Source: Psococerastis gibbosa (lineage: Eukaryota; Arthropoda; Insecta; Psocodea; Psocidae). From it: a DNA stretch of 64,000 nucleotides. The stretch covers positions 39,715,039 through 39,779,038 of the forward strand of contig OZ020487.1 of assembly GCA_963971405.1 (NCBI GenBank). The letters run 5' to 3'. Numbering within the stretch: the first letter of the stretch is position 1; each line of letters begins with the position of its first letter. The position numbers were made by a program, and so were the translations under genes. Shown here piece after piece: positions 11,701-20,529 of this stretch. The notes below the pieces were generated by a model. It searched no databases. It saw only the letters and a list, made by a program, of their open reading frames with translations, and was not told where the DNA came from.

Positions 11701-14700
11701 ACCGCACAGTACCCCGGCCAGTCTAAAAGTAATAATTGAGGAGTTTAGCGACCTCACGCGGCCGAGACAACCCACAGACCAGGTCAAACACTCCACGGTC
11801 CACTACATTAGAACGACAGACGGACCTCCCGTCTCCGCTCGCCCACGCCGGTTGGCCCCGGACAAGTTTATTATCGCCAAAAAGGAGTTCAACGACATGA
11901 TCCAGACCGGCGTATGTCGTCCGTCCGACAGCCCATGGGCCTCACCATTACACCTAGTACCTAAAAGCGACCATTCATGGCGCCCATGCGGGGACTACAG
12001 ACGGCTCAATGCTCGAACAATTCCTGACGCGTACCCAGTCCGCCACATCGCAGATTTCAGTGCAGAATTGCGAGGAAAAACCGTATTCAGCAAAATAGAC
12101 CTGGTCAAAGCATTCACCCAGATACCAGTTTCCAATGGTGACATTCCAAAGACAGCAATAAATACTCCGTTCGGCCTTTTCGAATTCCCATTCATGACAT
12201 TCGGTCTTCGCAATGCTGCTCAAACCTTCCAACGCTTCATGGATAACATCCTACGCGACCTCCCGTGGGCATATTCATACATCGACGACGTACTGGTTGC
12301 ATCGAGTGATAAGCAGGAGCACGAATCACACCTACGTCAACTCTTCCAACGATTCCGAGAATATGGCCTAGTCATTAATCCTAGCAAGTGTACCCTCGGC
12401 GTTGGGTCAATCAGCTTTCTTGGTTACCTCGTGTCAGCAGAAGGCACACAAGCCCTACCAGACAGGGTAAAGGCACTCACTGAATACCCTCTTCCAAAGA
12501 CATTCAAAGATCTACGCCGTTTCCTTGGCATGATTAACTACTACCGCCGGTTCCTACCAAATGCAGCCAACGAACAAGCACCACTCAACACGTTGTTATC
12601 TGGAGACAAGGTAAAAGGGAACGCTACGATACCATGGACAACAAAGCTTACCGAAGCTTTCAGCTCATGCAAACACAGTCTGGCACGCATCACCCTACTC
12701 GCGCATCCAGATCATACGGCTCCGATTGCACTAGTCACAGATGCATCAGACACCAGTATCGGAGCTACAGTCCAACAACGGATCAACGATCATTGGCAAC
12801 CATTGGCATTCTTCTCGCAGAAACTTAAAGAAAACCAACGAACATGGTCCGCCTACGATCGCGAATTGCTTGCGGTACACGACGCCATTCGTCATTTCCG
12901 TTACCTGCTAGAAGCGCGCGCTTTTGTCGTGTATACCGATCACAAACCGTTGACGCACGCTTTTCAGAATCCAAAAACAAGTTGCTCACCTCGCCAAATG
13001 CGGCAAATGGAATTCGTCTCTCAATTCACCACGGACATCCAATACATCGCTGGGCAGGACAACTTGGCCGCCGATGCATTCTCAAGAATCGAAGCAATCT
13101 CTACTCCCGTATCTCCTGAGCAACTTTCTTCTGCTCAGAAAGACGACAGAGAACTCAAAGAGCTTCGGTCCAGTAGAAAGACGTCCCTCATCCTCGTTGA
13201 TGTTCCCATTCCGGGCTCTGATTCAGTCCTTACGTGCGATTCTAGTCAAGACATACAACGCCCATTTGTGCCCAAACCATTACGTCGACAACTTTTCGAG
13301 CACCTACACAGCCTACATCACCCAGGAATAGCAGCGTCTGCTAACCTGGTTGCCCAACGCTACATATGGCCTTCTATCCGTAAGGATTGCCGCGCTTGGG
13401 CTCGTCTGTGTGTCAACTGTCAATTGTCCAAGATACATCGACACACCCTCACTGCGATTGGAACCTTTACTCAGCCTGACCGACGGTTTCAGCACATACA
13501 CCTCGACATTGTAGGCCCATTACCACCGTCGGAAGGCTACACGTATTTGTTAACACTCGTTGACCGTTTCACGCGATGGCCGGAAGCCGCTCCTATGGTG
13601 AACATCACCGCCGAAAACGTCGCCAGAACCCTCATTTCCTGCTGGATCAGCCGGTTTGGGTGCCCGGAGACAATTACTACAGATCGCGGCCGACAGTTTG
13701 AGAGCCATTTGTTTGCTGACCTGGCCCGATTATGCGGATTTCACCATGCACGGACTACCAGTTACCACCCTGCATCCAACGGCATGGTAGAGCGTATGCA
13801 CCGCTCACTCAAAGCCTCCATTATGTGTCATGCCAATGACAAATGGACGGAAGCCCTTCCGCTAGTTTTACTGGGCATGCGCGCCACTCTTAAGAAAGAT
13901 CTTCAAGCTTCTCCAGCAGATCTGGTCTATGGTGAACCATTAAGACTACCAGGACAGATGCTGACAACTCCTCCTTCAAATCAGAGTCCGGCGGACACTC
14001 TCATCTCACTTCGAAGGAAATTCGACTCACTACGCCCCACTCGCGTCAAGAGACACGGGGCTCATCAAACGTTCATCCCACAAGACCTTGCCAAGGCCAC
14101 GCACGTTTTCGTGAGACAAGACCACGTCCGTGCTTCCCTCGAACGTCCTTATGCGGGACCATTCCCTGTGTTAAGTCGCACCGACAAAACAGTTACGATT
14201 TCAAGCCGCGGTCATGCGGTTACTGTGTCAATGGACAGGGTCAAGCCGGCCTACATTAATGCCAGTACAGACGAACCGTCTCACCAGTCTACGATCAACC
14301 CCCCGCATCAGCATCCTGCTCAAGATAAACCTCAGGAGAAGGTCTCCTCACCACTTCCTGCCACTGACGTCGTGCCGACACCACCGACTCGCACCACTCG
14401 CTCAGGTCGTCACGTCCACGTTCCACGACATTTCTCCGACTTCCAGTCTTAGGAGGGGGGTAATGTGGGGACCACTTAGTCCCACATGTGTAATAACCAG
14501 TCTGCTTCCAGCTTCACCTTTTTCCCGTTAGATGGCGCTGTTCACATTCAGATAATTCAATATTCCTCAATCTTCCTTTTACGTATTTATTTCTCTTATT
14601 CAATAATATCTTTAATCTACCCTCTGTGTCTCATCAGCTCCTTTAGCTGTGGACACAGAGTTGGTTTTTCTATATGGAAGCAGGCTGGATCAAATTCAAT

Positions 14701-17200
14701 ATTAATTGTAAGCATGTATCGTTCTCGTCTCACAGCTCATATTGTAACCACTGTGTGTTAAATTACTCTAACTTGAGTCGAAGCACTGCAATACAAACCA
14801 ATTCAAGTCTACACCAGGGGGCTGTCAACGCTGTATAAAATGGAATTTTGCCCTTCTTCCACTAAGAACCGTCTTCTGCTAAGTGGACGGAGATTATTTT
14901 TTCCGCACCGCGGCGCTTGCAGCGTTCCCGCTTAAATTCAAATTTTGGTCTGTAACATTTTAGTTGCCATATTCCAATTCTTCCAATTTTTTTTATATTC
15001 CATTATAATGACAGTTGACTGTATTTCAACGCTTATATTATGTAATGTGCCATTGGCAGTGTAAAGTCTAATAAGCTTACGTATGATAAGTATCGGTAAT
15101 ACAGTAGGCAGCGTTAGTCAATTGCAGTTCAATCGTTAAATTTCCACATTTCAATTTTATTCATATACTTTTATACTGTACTGAACATTCCCATTAATAC
15201 GGTAGTTTATTTTTACTCTTTGGCGCTACAGTCTAGAGCCCGTAATGTCCTAAAAAACTTTTTCATAGCCCGTACGTAGCACATTGTTTATTACTCTAGA
15301 TTATTATTAGTAGGTAACTCATTCGTCCTATGTCGAATGCCTAATACCAACGACCAAAATTGATTTTTTTTTCCATTAGCAATCCGTTAAACGTCTTCGA
15401 TGTCAACTTATGCTTTCTACTATACGAGGGATAATGGACACGATGAGAGAATGAGCCATGCTCAACATGGACAAAATGTACATAGTCGTATGAATGACTT
15501 TACCAAGTCAAAACTGAAACCCATGAACGACCTTGGTCTACTAGGCAAGCCACAGCTACCCCGAATGACCCTAACCCCGATGCCTTGTAGTTGTAGCCAT
15601 TGCATCCGTGGTCGTCCCACTACTACCTATTCCTTCTCCCTAGGATTTATCACCCTTTTGACTGGCATATTAATTGAATTGAAACAGCCCACAACCGAGC
15701 AATATCGGACTCTTCTTTTGCTAGCTTTCGGCATTTTTCTACTAAAACTCAAATCTAAAATATAATAGTGCCCAGTTGAAAATGTAAACAAAACAATGTC
15801 AGTAATGGCTGGTAGGCTGGGGGCTGGATGGAGTGCGTCCTTCAGTCCTTGATTTTGGACTATCTTTTTGAAAATATGTTTCAAATTGAGATTTTAGTGA
15901 TAGTTTCAGAATTTGTAAAAAAAAATCATTACAATTTTTAAAATACATTTTATTCCCATGAATATTTAATTTGACATTTAAATATTTACAAAAGAATTTA
16001 ACTTGAGCTCTGTTGTTCAAGGAAAGTGGACGGAGAAAAAATTTCCGCTGCGCGGCGTGGCGCTGCTATCGCGAACTGAATCCCTATCCCGGTGACGAGT
16101 CTAGTTATCTGTTGTCTATGGTCTACACTGCCTATTCAATTGCATCGTCCTTCGACAAGCTACAAGCCAATACATGTCATTCTTATAGTATCTTAACTCA
16201 GTCTTTATTATTTAAAAATGGTAATCTTATAAAAGGTAGTCTATTGGATTCATTATAGCTAATGTTTTAATAAATTTACGTTTGCCATCGGTGATGTCTA
16301 AATGTGTAGCATTAAGATTAAATATTTTAGTTAGCCTGTAAATGGGAGTATTCGCACATATATTAATTCGGGGAGTTTGTAGATAAAAAAGGCAATTGTT
16401 TCTGGATCGTCTATTTGGGGTATTAATTAAAAAGTTTTGTAAGAGCTCTGATGAATCGAGTAGTGAATGGAATATGTTATAGGCCTATAAGACTTTTATT
16501 GCAATTTTTGTTCTACTATAATATATAGCACAAGAGCACAAGCTTGTGAGTTATCAGCATGTTTGCAGTTATGGTCCATAGCCCAGCACATAATCCATTG
16601 GGTCATTGGGTGCACCCAATGGACAGGTGAAAGCTAGTTTCTGAGTTGCAACCAGCAACCGCTATATAACCATTGCTTCGCCAACTTGGGATCTGGTTGT
16701 AATTCTATTTACAGGTTTCTCGGAATTTATTTAGTGGGCCATAACCTAATGTACTTACTAAAGCCGTGTTGCAATGGTGGCAGGCTGGAAATACTATGCT
16801 CTGGCATATCCACATATACTCCTGAATGGTGCTCATGGTTCCCCAACACAATGTGGAAATTTTCCACCTCCGCTTCCACCATGTTCACTTCCATAGAGTG
16901 GCTTCCGTAGGAAGAATGGCACTTCGGTAGGCCAAACTCAACCTTATGCTCACTGGGGAACAATAATCTCGCCTCACCTTGTTGGCGCTCGGTTAAAGCA
17001 AGCAAAGACGAGCCGTTCAAGATTGCCGGGAACGGAAACCAGGAGAGGTCACCATCTGGAAAATTTCCTCTTTCACAAATTAAATCATCTTCGTCTGTGT
17101 TATAAAGCTCCCCACTTTTACAACATTTTTTAAATATGAATGCATGAGACCCGATAATTCCTTCGGCGAGCAATAGAAGGACTGTGATGCATGCGAACAT
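2326..17200 (-). CDS. Methuselah-like GPCR copy A, partial gene (exons 1-2 only in window)
   Basis: Two exons are visible: exon 1 at 16759-17200 and exon 2 at 2326-2525. Exon 1 ends after one codon base and exon 2 begins with the other two, so they splice in frame to 642 nt. The 14.2-kb intron is more than three times the matching intron of copy B because of the gypsy array and an RT relic. The seven-transmembrane exons would lie left of the window. Both exons are open with intact junctions, so nothing visible proves a pseudogene. Whether such a TE-laden intron is spliced efficiently cannot be judged from sequence. Confidence 0.75.
2526..2958. other. Intron of GPCR copy A, no recognised element
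   Basis: The first ~200 bases continue the similarity to the copy B intron (to about 27270). The rest shows no coding signal or repeat that I recognise. Confidence 0.5.
2959..3375. repeat. Palindromic MITE-like element, copy 1 (GTGTACAGC ends)
   Basis: A left arm beginning CTTAAGAGTGTACAG is mirrored by a right arm ending GGGCTGTACACTATTAA. The centre is also an inverted repeat around ACTACAATTTCGAAAA-type sequence. The same element is at 48615-49010 with better-preserved ends. It has no coding capacity. Superfamily is unassigned; the TTAA at both ends is compatible with, but does not prove, TTAA-targeting transposition. Confidence 0.75.
3376..3614. other. Intron sequence, nothing recognised
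   Basis: This is the stretch between the palindromic element and the minus-strand RT relic. I see no ORF, hairpin or homology to the rest of the window. Confidence 0.4.
3615..4275 (-). pseudogene. Degenerate non-LTR reverse transcriptase fragment
   Basis: Read on the minus strand in shifting frames, RT landmarks appear in the right order: [13 protein letters not shown] near 3960-4000, then a [12 protein letters not shown]-like segment, [13 protein letters not shown] near 3710-3745, and FADDTAL near 3617-3640. In-frame stops and frameshifts separate them, so this is a dead, truncated copy. The residues differ from the element at 2-1729, so it is a different family. It lies in the first visible intron of GPCR copy A. 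Confidence 0.8.
4276..4582. other. AT-rich intron segment before the gypsy array
   Basis: It contains an AAATAAATAAATAA run followed by TTTATTTGCAAACAGAC near 4325-4375. The same combination recurs at 35989-36040, so a small dispersed repeat or LINE/SINE tail is likely. It ends with AGCC, the target duplication of the gypsy insertion. Confidence 0.5.
4583..4969 (+). repeat. Gypsy LTR 1
   Basis: A 387-bp LTR with terminal TG...CA. No canonical AATAAA or clear TATA box was found. An ATG at 4793 lies inside it and opens a frame that runs without a stop through the leader into gag. Confidence 0.93.
4971..4988 (+). promoter_or_regulatory. Primer-binding site, tRNA-Trp-like
   Basis: TGGTGACCC begins one base after the LTR and is followed by CGAC after a single extra T. 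The complement of a tRNA-Trp 3' end including CCA is TGGTGACCCCGACG, the site known for CsRn1/Kabuki elements. The match is nine contiguous bases plus a shifted CGAC. The second unit has the same site at 9955-9972. Confidence 0.7.
5001..5393 (+). repeat. TTCCAG-based minisatellite in gypsy leader/gag N-terminus (unit 1)
   Basis: About 393 bp of TTCCAG/CTCCAG/CCAGCC hexamers. All units are multiples of three, so no frame closes: the forward frames encode Gln/Pro/Ser/Phe-rich sequence. The second array copy is 87 bp (29 codons) shorter. Confidence 0.95.
5477..6382 (+). CDS. gag: Gypsy Gag, unit 1 (start uncertain)
   Basis: Structural protein that packages the element RNA. The frame is open from 4793 inside the LTR. 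Candidate starts are the Met at 5477 (before a Thr/Ala repeat), 5615 and 5636; similarity to gypsy Gag begins only at [11 protein letters not shown] (5636), so 5477 is a compromise. The core has the pattern LPPFW...[12 protein letters not shown]...KYYHVLSAL and a later LADK region typical of metazoan gypsy Gag. Near the C-terminus is C-x2-H-x9-C-x3-C, a CHCC knuckle instead of the usual CCHC; this variant is known from the CsRN1 clade. The last 91 nt overlap the pol frame. Confidence 0.85.
   Translation: MPQTTATTATATTATATTATATTATATTATATTATATTLTPTATTKMTGPASTMAVSVKLPPFWTQSANLSPALWFTQAEAQFALAGVTMETTKYYHVLSALDQSTLSEISDLLAAPVPVNPYTELKTQLIQRMSLPASSRIQLLMSEDIGDKTPSSFLRRLRALAEKAISDSVLRTIWTSRLPHAIQLAIIGHDHLSLGDVANLADKMATINSATRDRILECTMAPVDLLKTLTENVAALQAQFADRYGQRATQPRFQRQFRSPAPKQDPTWCFYHQTYGRKARKCQQPCRFPKNDDRSQ
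5484..5590 (+). repeat. Second in-frame minisatellite of gag (unit 1)
   Basis: Repeats of CGCTACAGCTACAA/GAC encode alternating Thr-Ala residues just upstream of the Gag core. The same block, without a length change, is at 10381-10487 in the second unit. Confidence 0.9.
6292..9555 (+). CDS. pol: Gypsy Pol polyprotein, unit 1 (PR-RT-RNaseH-IN)
   Basis: A 1087-residue frame in the -1 register relative to gag, overlapping it by 91 nt, so expression as Gag-Pol by ribosomal frameshifting is likely. Domains in order: aspartic protease (LIDTGSD, about residue 60), RT (YIDDVLVAS, about 360), RNase H (ALVTDASD, then [11 protein letters not shown]), zinc-binding HHCC of integrase (HHPG...CVNCQ) and the integrase core ([26 protein letters not shown] giving D-D-E). 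There is no stop or missing catalytic residue, so this copy looks coding-competent. The stop is at the polypurine tract, leaving no room for env. Confidence 0.95.
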   Translation: MVFLPPNLWEEGQKVPAAMQISEKRRSQPVKAGPACATTHLLKTSHRLLITDPCTKIRYLIDTGSDICVFPRARLNLPLRRTQLELTAANGTIINTYGTTAQQLDLGLRRSFRWNFIIADVTQPIIGADFLAASNLLVDLQNSKLIDGTTHRKANLCQSPSKQPSVSTLTIPHSTPASLKVIIEEFSDLTRPRQPTDQVKHSTVHYIRTTDGPPVSARPRRLAPDKFIIAKKEFNDMIQTGVCRPSDSPWASPLHLVPKSDHSWRPCGDYRRLNARTIPDAYPVRHIADFSAELRGKTVFSKIDLVKAFTQIPVSNGDIPKTAINTPFGLFEFPFMTFGLRNAAQTFQRFMDNILRDLPWAYSYIDDVLVASSDKQEHESHLRQLFQRFREYGLVINPSKCTLGVGSISFLGYLVSAEGTQALPDRVKALTEYPLPKTFKDLRRFLGMINYYRRFLPNAANEQAPLNTLLSGDKVKGNATIPWTTKLTEAFSSCKHSLARITLLAHPDHTAPIALVTDASDTSIGATVQQRINDHWQPLAFFSQKLKENQRTWSAYDRELLAVHDAIRHFRYLLEARAFVVYTDHKPLTHAFQNPKTSCSPRQMRQMEFVSQFTTDIQYIAGQDNLAADAFSRIEAISTPVSPEQLSSAQKDDRELKELRSSRKTSLILVDVPIPGSDSVLTCDSSQDIQRPFVPKPLRRQLFEHLHSLHHPGIAASANLVAQRYIWPSIRKDCRAWARLCVNCQLSKIHRHTLTAIGTFTQPDRRFQHIHLDIVGPLPPSEGYTYLLTLVDRFTRWPEAAPMVNITAENVARTLISCWISRFGCPETITTDRGRQFESHLFADLARLCGFHHARTTSYHPASNGMVERMHRSLKASIMCHANDKWTEALPLVLLGMRATLKKDLQASPADLVYGEPLRLPGQMLTTPPSNQSPADTLISLRRKFDSLRPTRVKRHGAHQTFIPQDLAKATHVFVRQDHVRASLERPYAGPFPVLSRTDKTVTISSRGHAVTVSMDRVKPAYINASTDEPSHQSTINPPHQHPAQDKPQEKVSSPLPATDVVPTPPTRTTRSGRHVHVPRHFSDFQS
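6358..6364 (+). promoter_or_regulatory. Candidate -1 frameshift site at the gag-pol overlap
   Basis: The heptamer G AAA AAC lies in the gag frame 18 nt before the gag stop codon. A -1 slip there moves translation into the pol frame. It departs from the strongest heptamer (A AAA AAC) only at the first base. No downstream pseudoknot was worked out. The same heptamer is at 6358+4897 in unit 2. Confidence 0.45.
9555..9566 (+). promoter_or_regulatory. Polypurine tract of gypsy unit 1
   Basis: GGAGGGGGGTAA immediately precedes LTR 2 and overlaps the last base of the pol stop. This is the expected priming site for plus-strand DNA. An identical tract precedes LTR 3 at 14452-14463. Confidence 0.85.
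9567..9953 (+). repeat. Gypsy LTR 2 (shared by both units)
   Basis: A 387-bp LTR, the same length as LTR 1, serving as 3' LTR of unit 1 and 5' LTR of unit 2. No target duplication flanks it, so unit 2 did not arrive as an independent insertion. Confidence 0.93.
9985..10290 (+). repeat. TTCCAG-based minisatellite (unit 2, shorter allele)
   Basis: About 306 bp, 87 bp shorter than in unit 1, with the difference confined to interior hexamers. The frame is preserved. Confidence 0.93.
10374..11279 (+). CDS. gag: Gypsy Gag, unit 2 (start uncertain)
   Basis: Identical in sequence to the unit 1 Gag from the 5477-equivalent Met onward, including the CHCC knuckle. The longer open frame begins at 9777 in LTR 2 and is 29 codons shorter than in unit 1 because of the minisatellite. 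Confidence 0.85.
   Translation: MPQTTATTATATTATATTATATTATATTATATTATATTLTPTATTKMTGPASTMAVSVKLPPFWTQSANLSPALWFTQAEAQFALAGVTMETTKYYHVLSALDQSTLSEISDLLAAPVPVNPYTELKTQLIQRMSLPASSRIQLLMSEDIGDKTPSSFLRRLRALAEKAISDSVLRTIWTSRLPHAIQLAIIGHDHLSLGDVANLADKMATINSATRDRILECTMAPVDLLKTLTENVAALQAQFADRYGQRATQPRFQRQFRSPAPKQDPTWCFYHQTYGRKARKCQQPCRFPKNDDRSQ
10381..10487 (+). repeat. Second in-frame minisatellite of gag (unit 2)
   Basis: The Thr-Ala coding repeat, unchanged in length from unit 1. Confidence 0.88.
11189..14452 (+). CDS. pol: Gypsy Pol polyprotein, unit 2 (PR-RT-RNaseH-IN)
   Basis: 1087 residues, identical to the unit 1 translation and with the same protease, RT, RNase H and integrase motifs. Identity across 3.3 kb implies very recent duplication, gene conversion or an assembly duplication. 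Confidence 0.95.
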   Translation: MVFLPPNLWEEGQKVPAAMQISEKRRSQPVKAGPACATTHLLKTSHRLLITDPCTKIRYLIDTGSDICVFPRARLNLPLRRTQLELTAANGTIINTYGTTAQQLDLGLRRSFRWNFIIADVTQPIIGADFLAASNLLVDLQNSKLIDGTTHRKANLCQSPSKQPSVSTLTIPHSTPASLKVIIEEFSDLTRPRQPTDQVKHSTVHYIRTTDGPPVSARPRRLAPDKFIIAKKEFNDMIQTGVCRPSDSPWASPLHLVPKSDHSWRPCGDYRRLNARTIPDAYPVRHIADFSAELRGKTVFSKIDLVKAFTQIPVSNGDIPKTAINTPFGLFEFPFMTFGLRNAAQTFQRFMDNILRDLPWAYSYIDDVLVASSDKQEHESHLRQLFQRFREYGLVINPSKCTLGVGSISFLGYLVSAEGTQALPDRVKALTEYPLPKTFKDLRRFLGMINYYRRFLPNAANEQAPLNTLLSGDKVKGNATIPWTTKLTEAFSSCKHSLARITLLAHPDHTAPIALVTDASDTSIGATVQQRINDHWQPLAFFSQKLKENQRTWSAYDRELLAVHDAIRHFRYLLEARAFVVYTDHKPLTHAFQNPKTSCSPRQMRQMEFVSQFTTDIQYIAGQDNLAADAFSRIEAISTPVSPEQLSSAQKDDRELKELRSSRKTSLILVDVPIPGSDSVLTCDSSQDIQRPFVPKPLRRQLFEHLHSLHHPGIAASANLVAQRYIWPSIRKDCRAWARLCVNCQLSKIHRHTLTAIGTFTQPDRRFQHIHLDIVGPLPPSEGYTYLLTLVDRFTRWPEAAPMVNITAENVARTLISCWISRFGCPETITTDRGRQFESHLFADLARLCGFHHARTTSYHPASNGMVERMHRSLKASIMCHANDKWTEALPLVLLGMRATLKKDLQASPADLVYGEPLRLPGQMLTTPPSNQSPADTLISLRRKFDSLRPTRVKRHGAHQTFIPQDLAKATHVFVRQDHVRASLERPYAGPFPVLSRTDKTVTISSRGHAVTVSMDRVKPAYINASTDEPSHQSTINPPHQHPAQDKPQEKVSSPLPATDVVPTPPTRTTRSGRHVHVPRHFSDFQS
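14815..16120. mobile_element. DNA transposon-like insert with 8-bp TSD (P-element-like?)
   Basis: The 1306-bp insert is bounded by direct GTCTACAC copies (14807-14814 and 16121-16128). An 8-bp target duplication is known for P and hAT superfamilies. Ends read CAGGGGGCTG on the left and, inverted from the right, CATAGACAAC, so only the terminal CA is clearly shared. Near both ends is a direct AAGTGGACGGAGA motif followed by a GCGGCG-rich stretch. A THAP-like peptide on the minus strand (15627-15734) favours a P-type relative. No transposase catalytic domain is recognisable, so the copy is non-autonomous or internally deleted. Confidence 0.75.
15627..15734 (-). pseudogene. THAP-like zinc-finger N-terminal fragment
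   Basis: A 35-codon frame starts MPKASKRR and has C-x4-C ([10 protein letters not shown]) in the position seen at the start of THAP domains, DNA-binding zinc fingers shared by P-element transposases and host proteins. It stops before the HxH/AVPTIF part. It may be exon 1 of a spliced transposase (GGGTGATAA could be a donor) or a remnant. Confidence 0.5.
16165..16758. other. Intron of GPCR copy A next to exon 1
   Basis: Starts with the AGCC target duplication. From about 16600 it aligns with the copy B intron next to exon 1 (31345-31498, e.g. CCCAATGGACAGG and TTTATTTAGTGGGCC), marking the same segmental duplication. Nothing coding is seen in the rest. Confidence 0.6.
16759..17200 (-). CDS. 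Methuselah-like GPCR copy A, exon 1 (signal peptide + N-terminal ectodomain)
   Basis: Start at 17200: the Met opens a hydrophobic signal peptide (LLLLAEGII) and no earlier in-frame Met exists. It encodes 147 residues, then one base before donor A|GTAAGT (TTTAGTAAGTAC). The mature part begins [11 protein letters not shown], the paired-cysteine start seen in methuselah-like ectodomains, followed by cysteines in LICERG and PKCHSS and an NGS glycosylation site. Length is identical to copy B exon 1. Differences are concentrated at residues 32-38, 106-117 and 136-139. Confidence 0.88.
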
Positions 17201-18310
17201 TGCTGTCAGAGTTTTCCCTTTCCCGTGTGGAACAGTAGAACTTCACACCGGAAACTAGCACTTGCACTACTCCATAGTCCATACTCAGCTCAGAAAAAAT
17301 TAAAAACAATTAGGCTATTAGTATTACGTCTTCTTAGTCACAAAGGGGCCAGCAGGGCTGCCAAAGCCAAGACCATGTCCTGAGATAGTTAGATAAATAA
17401 GTATTAATTAAGTAGCCATGGCCAAGGCTAACGACTTCAGCTCTTCAGCAGTATTCCTCGGAAAGTTTTAAATAATTCCTCGTAACTGTTTTAAAATGTT
17501 GGTCCCCTTTCCAATATTATTTGTCAATGGCCCTGGTTCCTAAACCTTATCTGGTTTTTTAAATTTTAACCTTAAAGTTAAATTGCTGCCGATAAAAAAT
17601 ATCCATCAGCTTCGGCTGCAACCGTCGCAAATTAACATGTTTCCATAAATACAGTACAAAGAAATGAGTAGGGTACATAGGCCTAAGTACCTATTTCCGG
17701 ATTTACCTAAGGCCTAAAGCCCTAAACTCTAAAGACAAAAATCCCACAGAAAATCATCAAAAATTATTGATCCTGGAATCTGTGAATAGAATTATTTCCC
17801 ACGGAATTTGAGGTAAACCACGGAATGTGGCAGCCCTACTCACAGTCTCAACCAGGCGATGACGTCATGAAAAATACGAGAAATGGCGGGACAACTGGCG
17901 GCCATTGCATGTTGTACTAAATACAAACTCTCACATCTCACTCTTTCATACTAATGTTTTTGTCTTTAAAAAGCCGTTCAACCTGTTTATTTTCATTTTC
18001 ATTTATAGCAGAGGCAAATACTAAATTGTGGTTTACTGTCATGATACACAATGCAGAATATGCATTTAAGGGCCTGAAATGTATTTTATTTTAATTAGTG
18101 TATTTGCCATTCGAAAGTGAATCCATAGTAATTTTAATCGTCAAATTGTGTTTCTTTCGAATTCTTGTTGCACTAGTTTCCTTATAATACAATGTGTTTA
18201 CCTCAGATTGATTATTTACTAATAAAAATTGGTTGTCTGTAAGTCGGTTGTTAAGCCGGTTTACGGACGATAGTTTTAGGTGACAACGCCCAAATTAACT
18301 AATTAACTTA
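17201..18310. other. 5' flank of GPCR copy A
   Basis: The first ~70 bases align to the 5' flank of copy B (31941-32000, including ACTTCACACCGGAAAC), so a short promoter/5'UTR piece was duplicated too. Beyond that I see no TATA box, ORF or repeat. Confidence 0.4.
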
Positions 18311-18313
18311 AAT

Positions 18314-19190
18314 AATATATGGCTGGAAAGAGAAAGAAATGTGGAAAAGCCCTTAAGTACCGTAGTTTGCATTTTTTAAATAGATAATAACGCGGCCGAA
18401 AGAGGCCTATTTTTGTTTAAATTCGTGCGCACCCCCTGACGTTTCACACCCCCACATCCAAACTCCCTGCTTGATCACCACAAATATAGCATGGCCTGAA
18501 AGAAGAAGAATGGACGAAGACATGGGTATAATTTAAATTGAGATAGGTCTTTCACATCAGCCCAAAAAATTGCTTTAAACCCGCCCATGCAATTCAAATA
18601 GGATTGCTGGAATTGCGTCATTTTTTTTATTTATTTTATTTATAAATTGTGTTCCACTCGTGTTTAAGGGGTGAAGGGGTGAACTTGAAAATATGTATTT
18701 ATTCTCATTTGAAACCTTAATTCATACTGCTTCTAATGAGACTTTAAAAAATTCATTTCGGTTGAAAATTGCAGGCTGTAGATTTTTTTTTACTCTATGC
18801 GTGTAAATTCAAAAGTACCCTTTGAACCTGTTTTCCGCCGAAATAAGGATGGCTTATACACTCACCTAAGCCTGAACGATAGTAAAACTGAATAAATGTC
18901 TGGAAAGAGTAAGTAAGGTGGAAAAGAACTAAAGTATAGTTTGAAGTTTTCAAATTGATATTAACATCCCCAAAAACGCGGCCAAAAAAGGCCTATTTTC
19001 GATTACAATCGGGAAATTCGGGTCAAATTTGGGCGCACCTCCTCATATTTCCACCCCCCAAAATCGAACCCCAAGCCCTATCACAACAAATATAGCACGG
19101 CCTGAAATAGGAATAGACGAAGATATGGGTATAATTTAAATTGAGATAGACCTTCTACATCTACCCAAAAAGTTGCTTCAAACCCGCGTT
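18314..19190 (+). repeat. Diverged tandem duplication upstream of GPCR copy A
   Basis: Two ~290-bp blocks, near 18314-18590 and 18893-19190, align in order: GGCTGGAAAGAG / GTCTGGAAAGAG, AACGCGGCC-AAA-GGCCTATTTT, CACAAATATAGCA-GGCCTGAAA, GGGTATAATTTAAATTGAGATAG. The offset is about 580 bp. No long ORF is shared. Confidence 0.8.
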
Positions 19191-20137
19191 ACTGACCCGT
19201 GTCAGCGACCCGCGTTACATTTTTTCGTACATGCACCTAGTATTCCAGCCGGCGCTCATCGATTTATTAGACGTTGTCACGTCAATAAAAACCTATTAGT
19301 AGGCTACATCTCCTTAATAGTTAATCTGGTCCAGATTCTTTGTTGCTTTCAAAGTAGGTACCTGGTTGGCTGAGCTTAAAAAATTAGCAATGCCTTATGG
19401 TCTCAGAAAAATCCCAGATCTGTAGCGGCGACTGAATATGTAGGGACCGAGCTTGAGCCAGGATAAGCGAAAAACGTAGTGCAGTATCAATTTTCTGTGC
19501 AGGACACTCTTTTGTCTTGAGGTTGGGAAATTCGCCTTGAAGACGGAGAAACTCAATACCGTAAAGAGTTACCGTACCTACAAAATACGGCGGGAAACCA
19601 CTGTATTACAATTCCCTAGATGCCTAATTTAGAATACCGGTAAGTCATTACTAAAATTGCCATGATGATCGCCAATCTTCTATAAGAAGCATTAGAAGAA
19701 GTAGGTCTACCTACTGAATTTGTGTTGTGCCGAGTCTGTTTTATAGTTTCTTGTAGTAGGTATTGTAGTCAAATATAGTAGGTCTTGGCTCTATGAATTT
19801 TATCATCAACGTACCTAGGCCTATACAAAATGATAAATGCATAGCCTAAAACACCAGTGAAATTAGAGGATATGGAAGCCTAAGACACAAGTCTTGGTCT
19901 CTATCTAGTAAGTAATAGTGTTATTTTAACTATACTGCTCATTAATCCTCCTGTTACACATGTTCGTATTACGTCACTCCCCTAATGCTCAACCAAATGG
20001 TTTTATTAGGGGAAGCCCACTCTCTCAATACCTATGCACTGTATATATGTGATCGTTTTATTCTTATTACTAATAATTTGTGGGATACAGATGAGTTATA
20101 TTTTGATGTTTTATGGTGTTAATTGAATTAAAAAAAT
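19191..20137. other. Intergenic, nothing recognised
   Basis: Between GPCR copies A and B. Only short spurious ORFs; no repeat linked to the rest of the window. Confidence 0.4.
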
Positions 20138-20160
20138 TCTTTCTTTCTTTCTTTCTTTCT
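20138..20160 (+). repeat. (TTCT)n microsatellite
   Basis: About six TTCT/TTTC units directly after an A-rich run. Confidence 0.9.
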
Positions 20161-20501
20161 ATACCCATACAACGTACGGCATAGGCTAATACTTTTTATT
20201 AATATAATGAGACTGGCGTTAAGTTAATGTTAATTTATTCCAAATTCTGACAATTATTTGCTATTGCACAAAACAAAAATGAAAAGTTTAAATAGGAAAT
20301 AGTTTTAAAAATGCCTCTCCACAAATTACAAACGTAAACACAGTGCAAGTAAACATGAAATATTATGTTCCAGAGACGAAACAACACGTATTTGTGGAAG
20401 GGTATCGTTGAGCCAGCATTAGAGAACTCTTCTGCAAAAAACTGCAGAGCAATAACCATTTTAAACTTTTTAAATTTAAAAAATAGCAAGTCTCCATATA
20501 T

Positions 20502-20507
20502 TTTATT
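20502..20507 (-). terminator. Candidate polyadenylation signal for GPCR copy B
   Basis: AATAAA on the minus strand, about 540 bases past the copy B stop codon. A second AATAAA lies at 20234-20239, and ATTAAA variants occur closer to the stop. Only the sequence motif supports it. Confidence 0.3.
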
Positions 20508-20529
20508 TAGAAAACTGATTGAGTAAGAC

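Larger units (their letters stand above)
4583..16164 (+). mobile_element. Ty3/gypsy (CsRN1/Kabuki-like) tandem array: LTR-int-LTR-int-LTR
   Basis: Three 387-bp LTRs (TGTGGGG...CTACA) start at 4583, 9567 and 14464 and enclose two full internal regions. The 4 bases before the first LTR (AGCC, 4579-4582) are repeated after the last LTR end (16165-16168), so the compound sits in one target site. The two internal regions encode the same 1087-residue pol ORF and identical gag downstream of the minisatellite. They differ by an 87-bp length change in that minisatellite. Clade assignment rests on the CHCC-type Gag knuckle and a tRNA-Trp-like primer site, both known hallmarks of CsRn1/Kabuki relatives. 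The array lies antisense in the intron of GPCR copy A. Confidence 0.93.
14464..16164 (+). repeat. Gypsy LTR 3, split by a 1.3-kb insertion
   Basis: The first 351 bp (14464-14814) match LTR 1 and LTR 2 up to GTCTACAC. The remaining 36 bp are at 16129-16164, after an insertion flanked by a second GTCTACAC (16121-16128). The rejoined length is exactly 387 bp, and AGCC follows. Confidence 0.93.

Noticed and set aside
15400-15765. 121-residue plus-strand ORF inside the LTR 3 insert
   Set aside because: No recognisable domain; it overlaps the THAP-like frame on the other strand, and part of it (GATGTCAACT...GATAATGGACA) recurs as non-coding repeat near 48035.
2326-17200. Copy A exons as alternative exons of copy B
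   Set aside because: They lie downstream of the last exon of copy B in the same orientation, so a separate tandem gene is the simpler reading.
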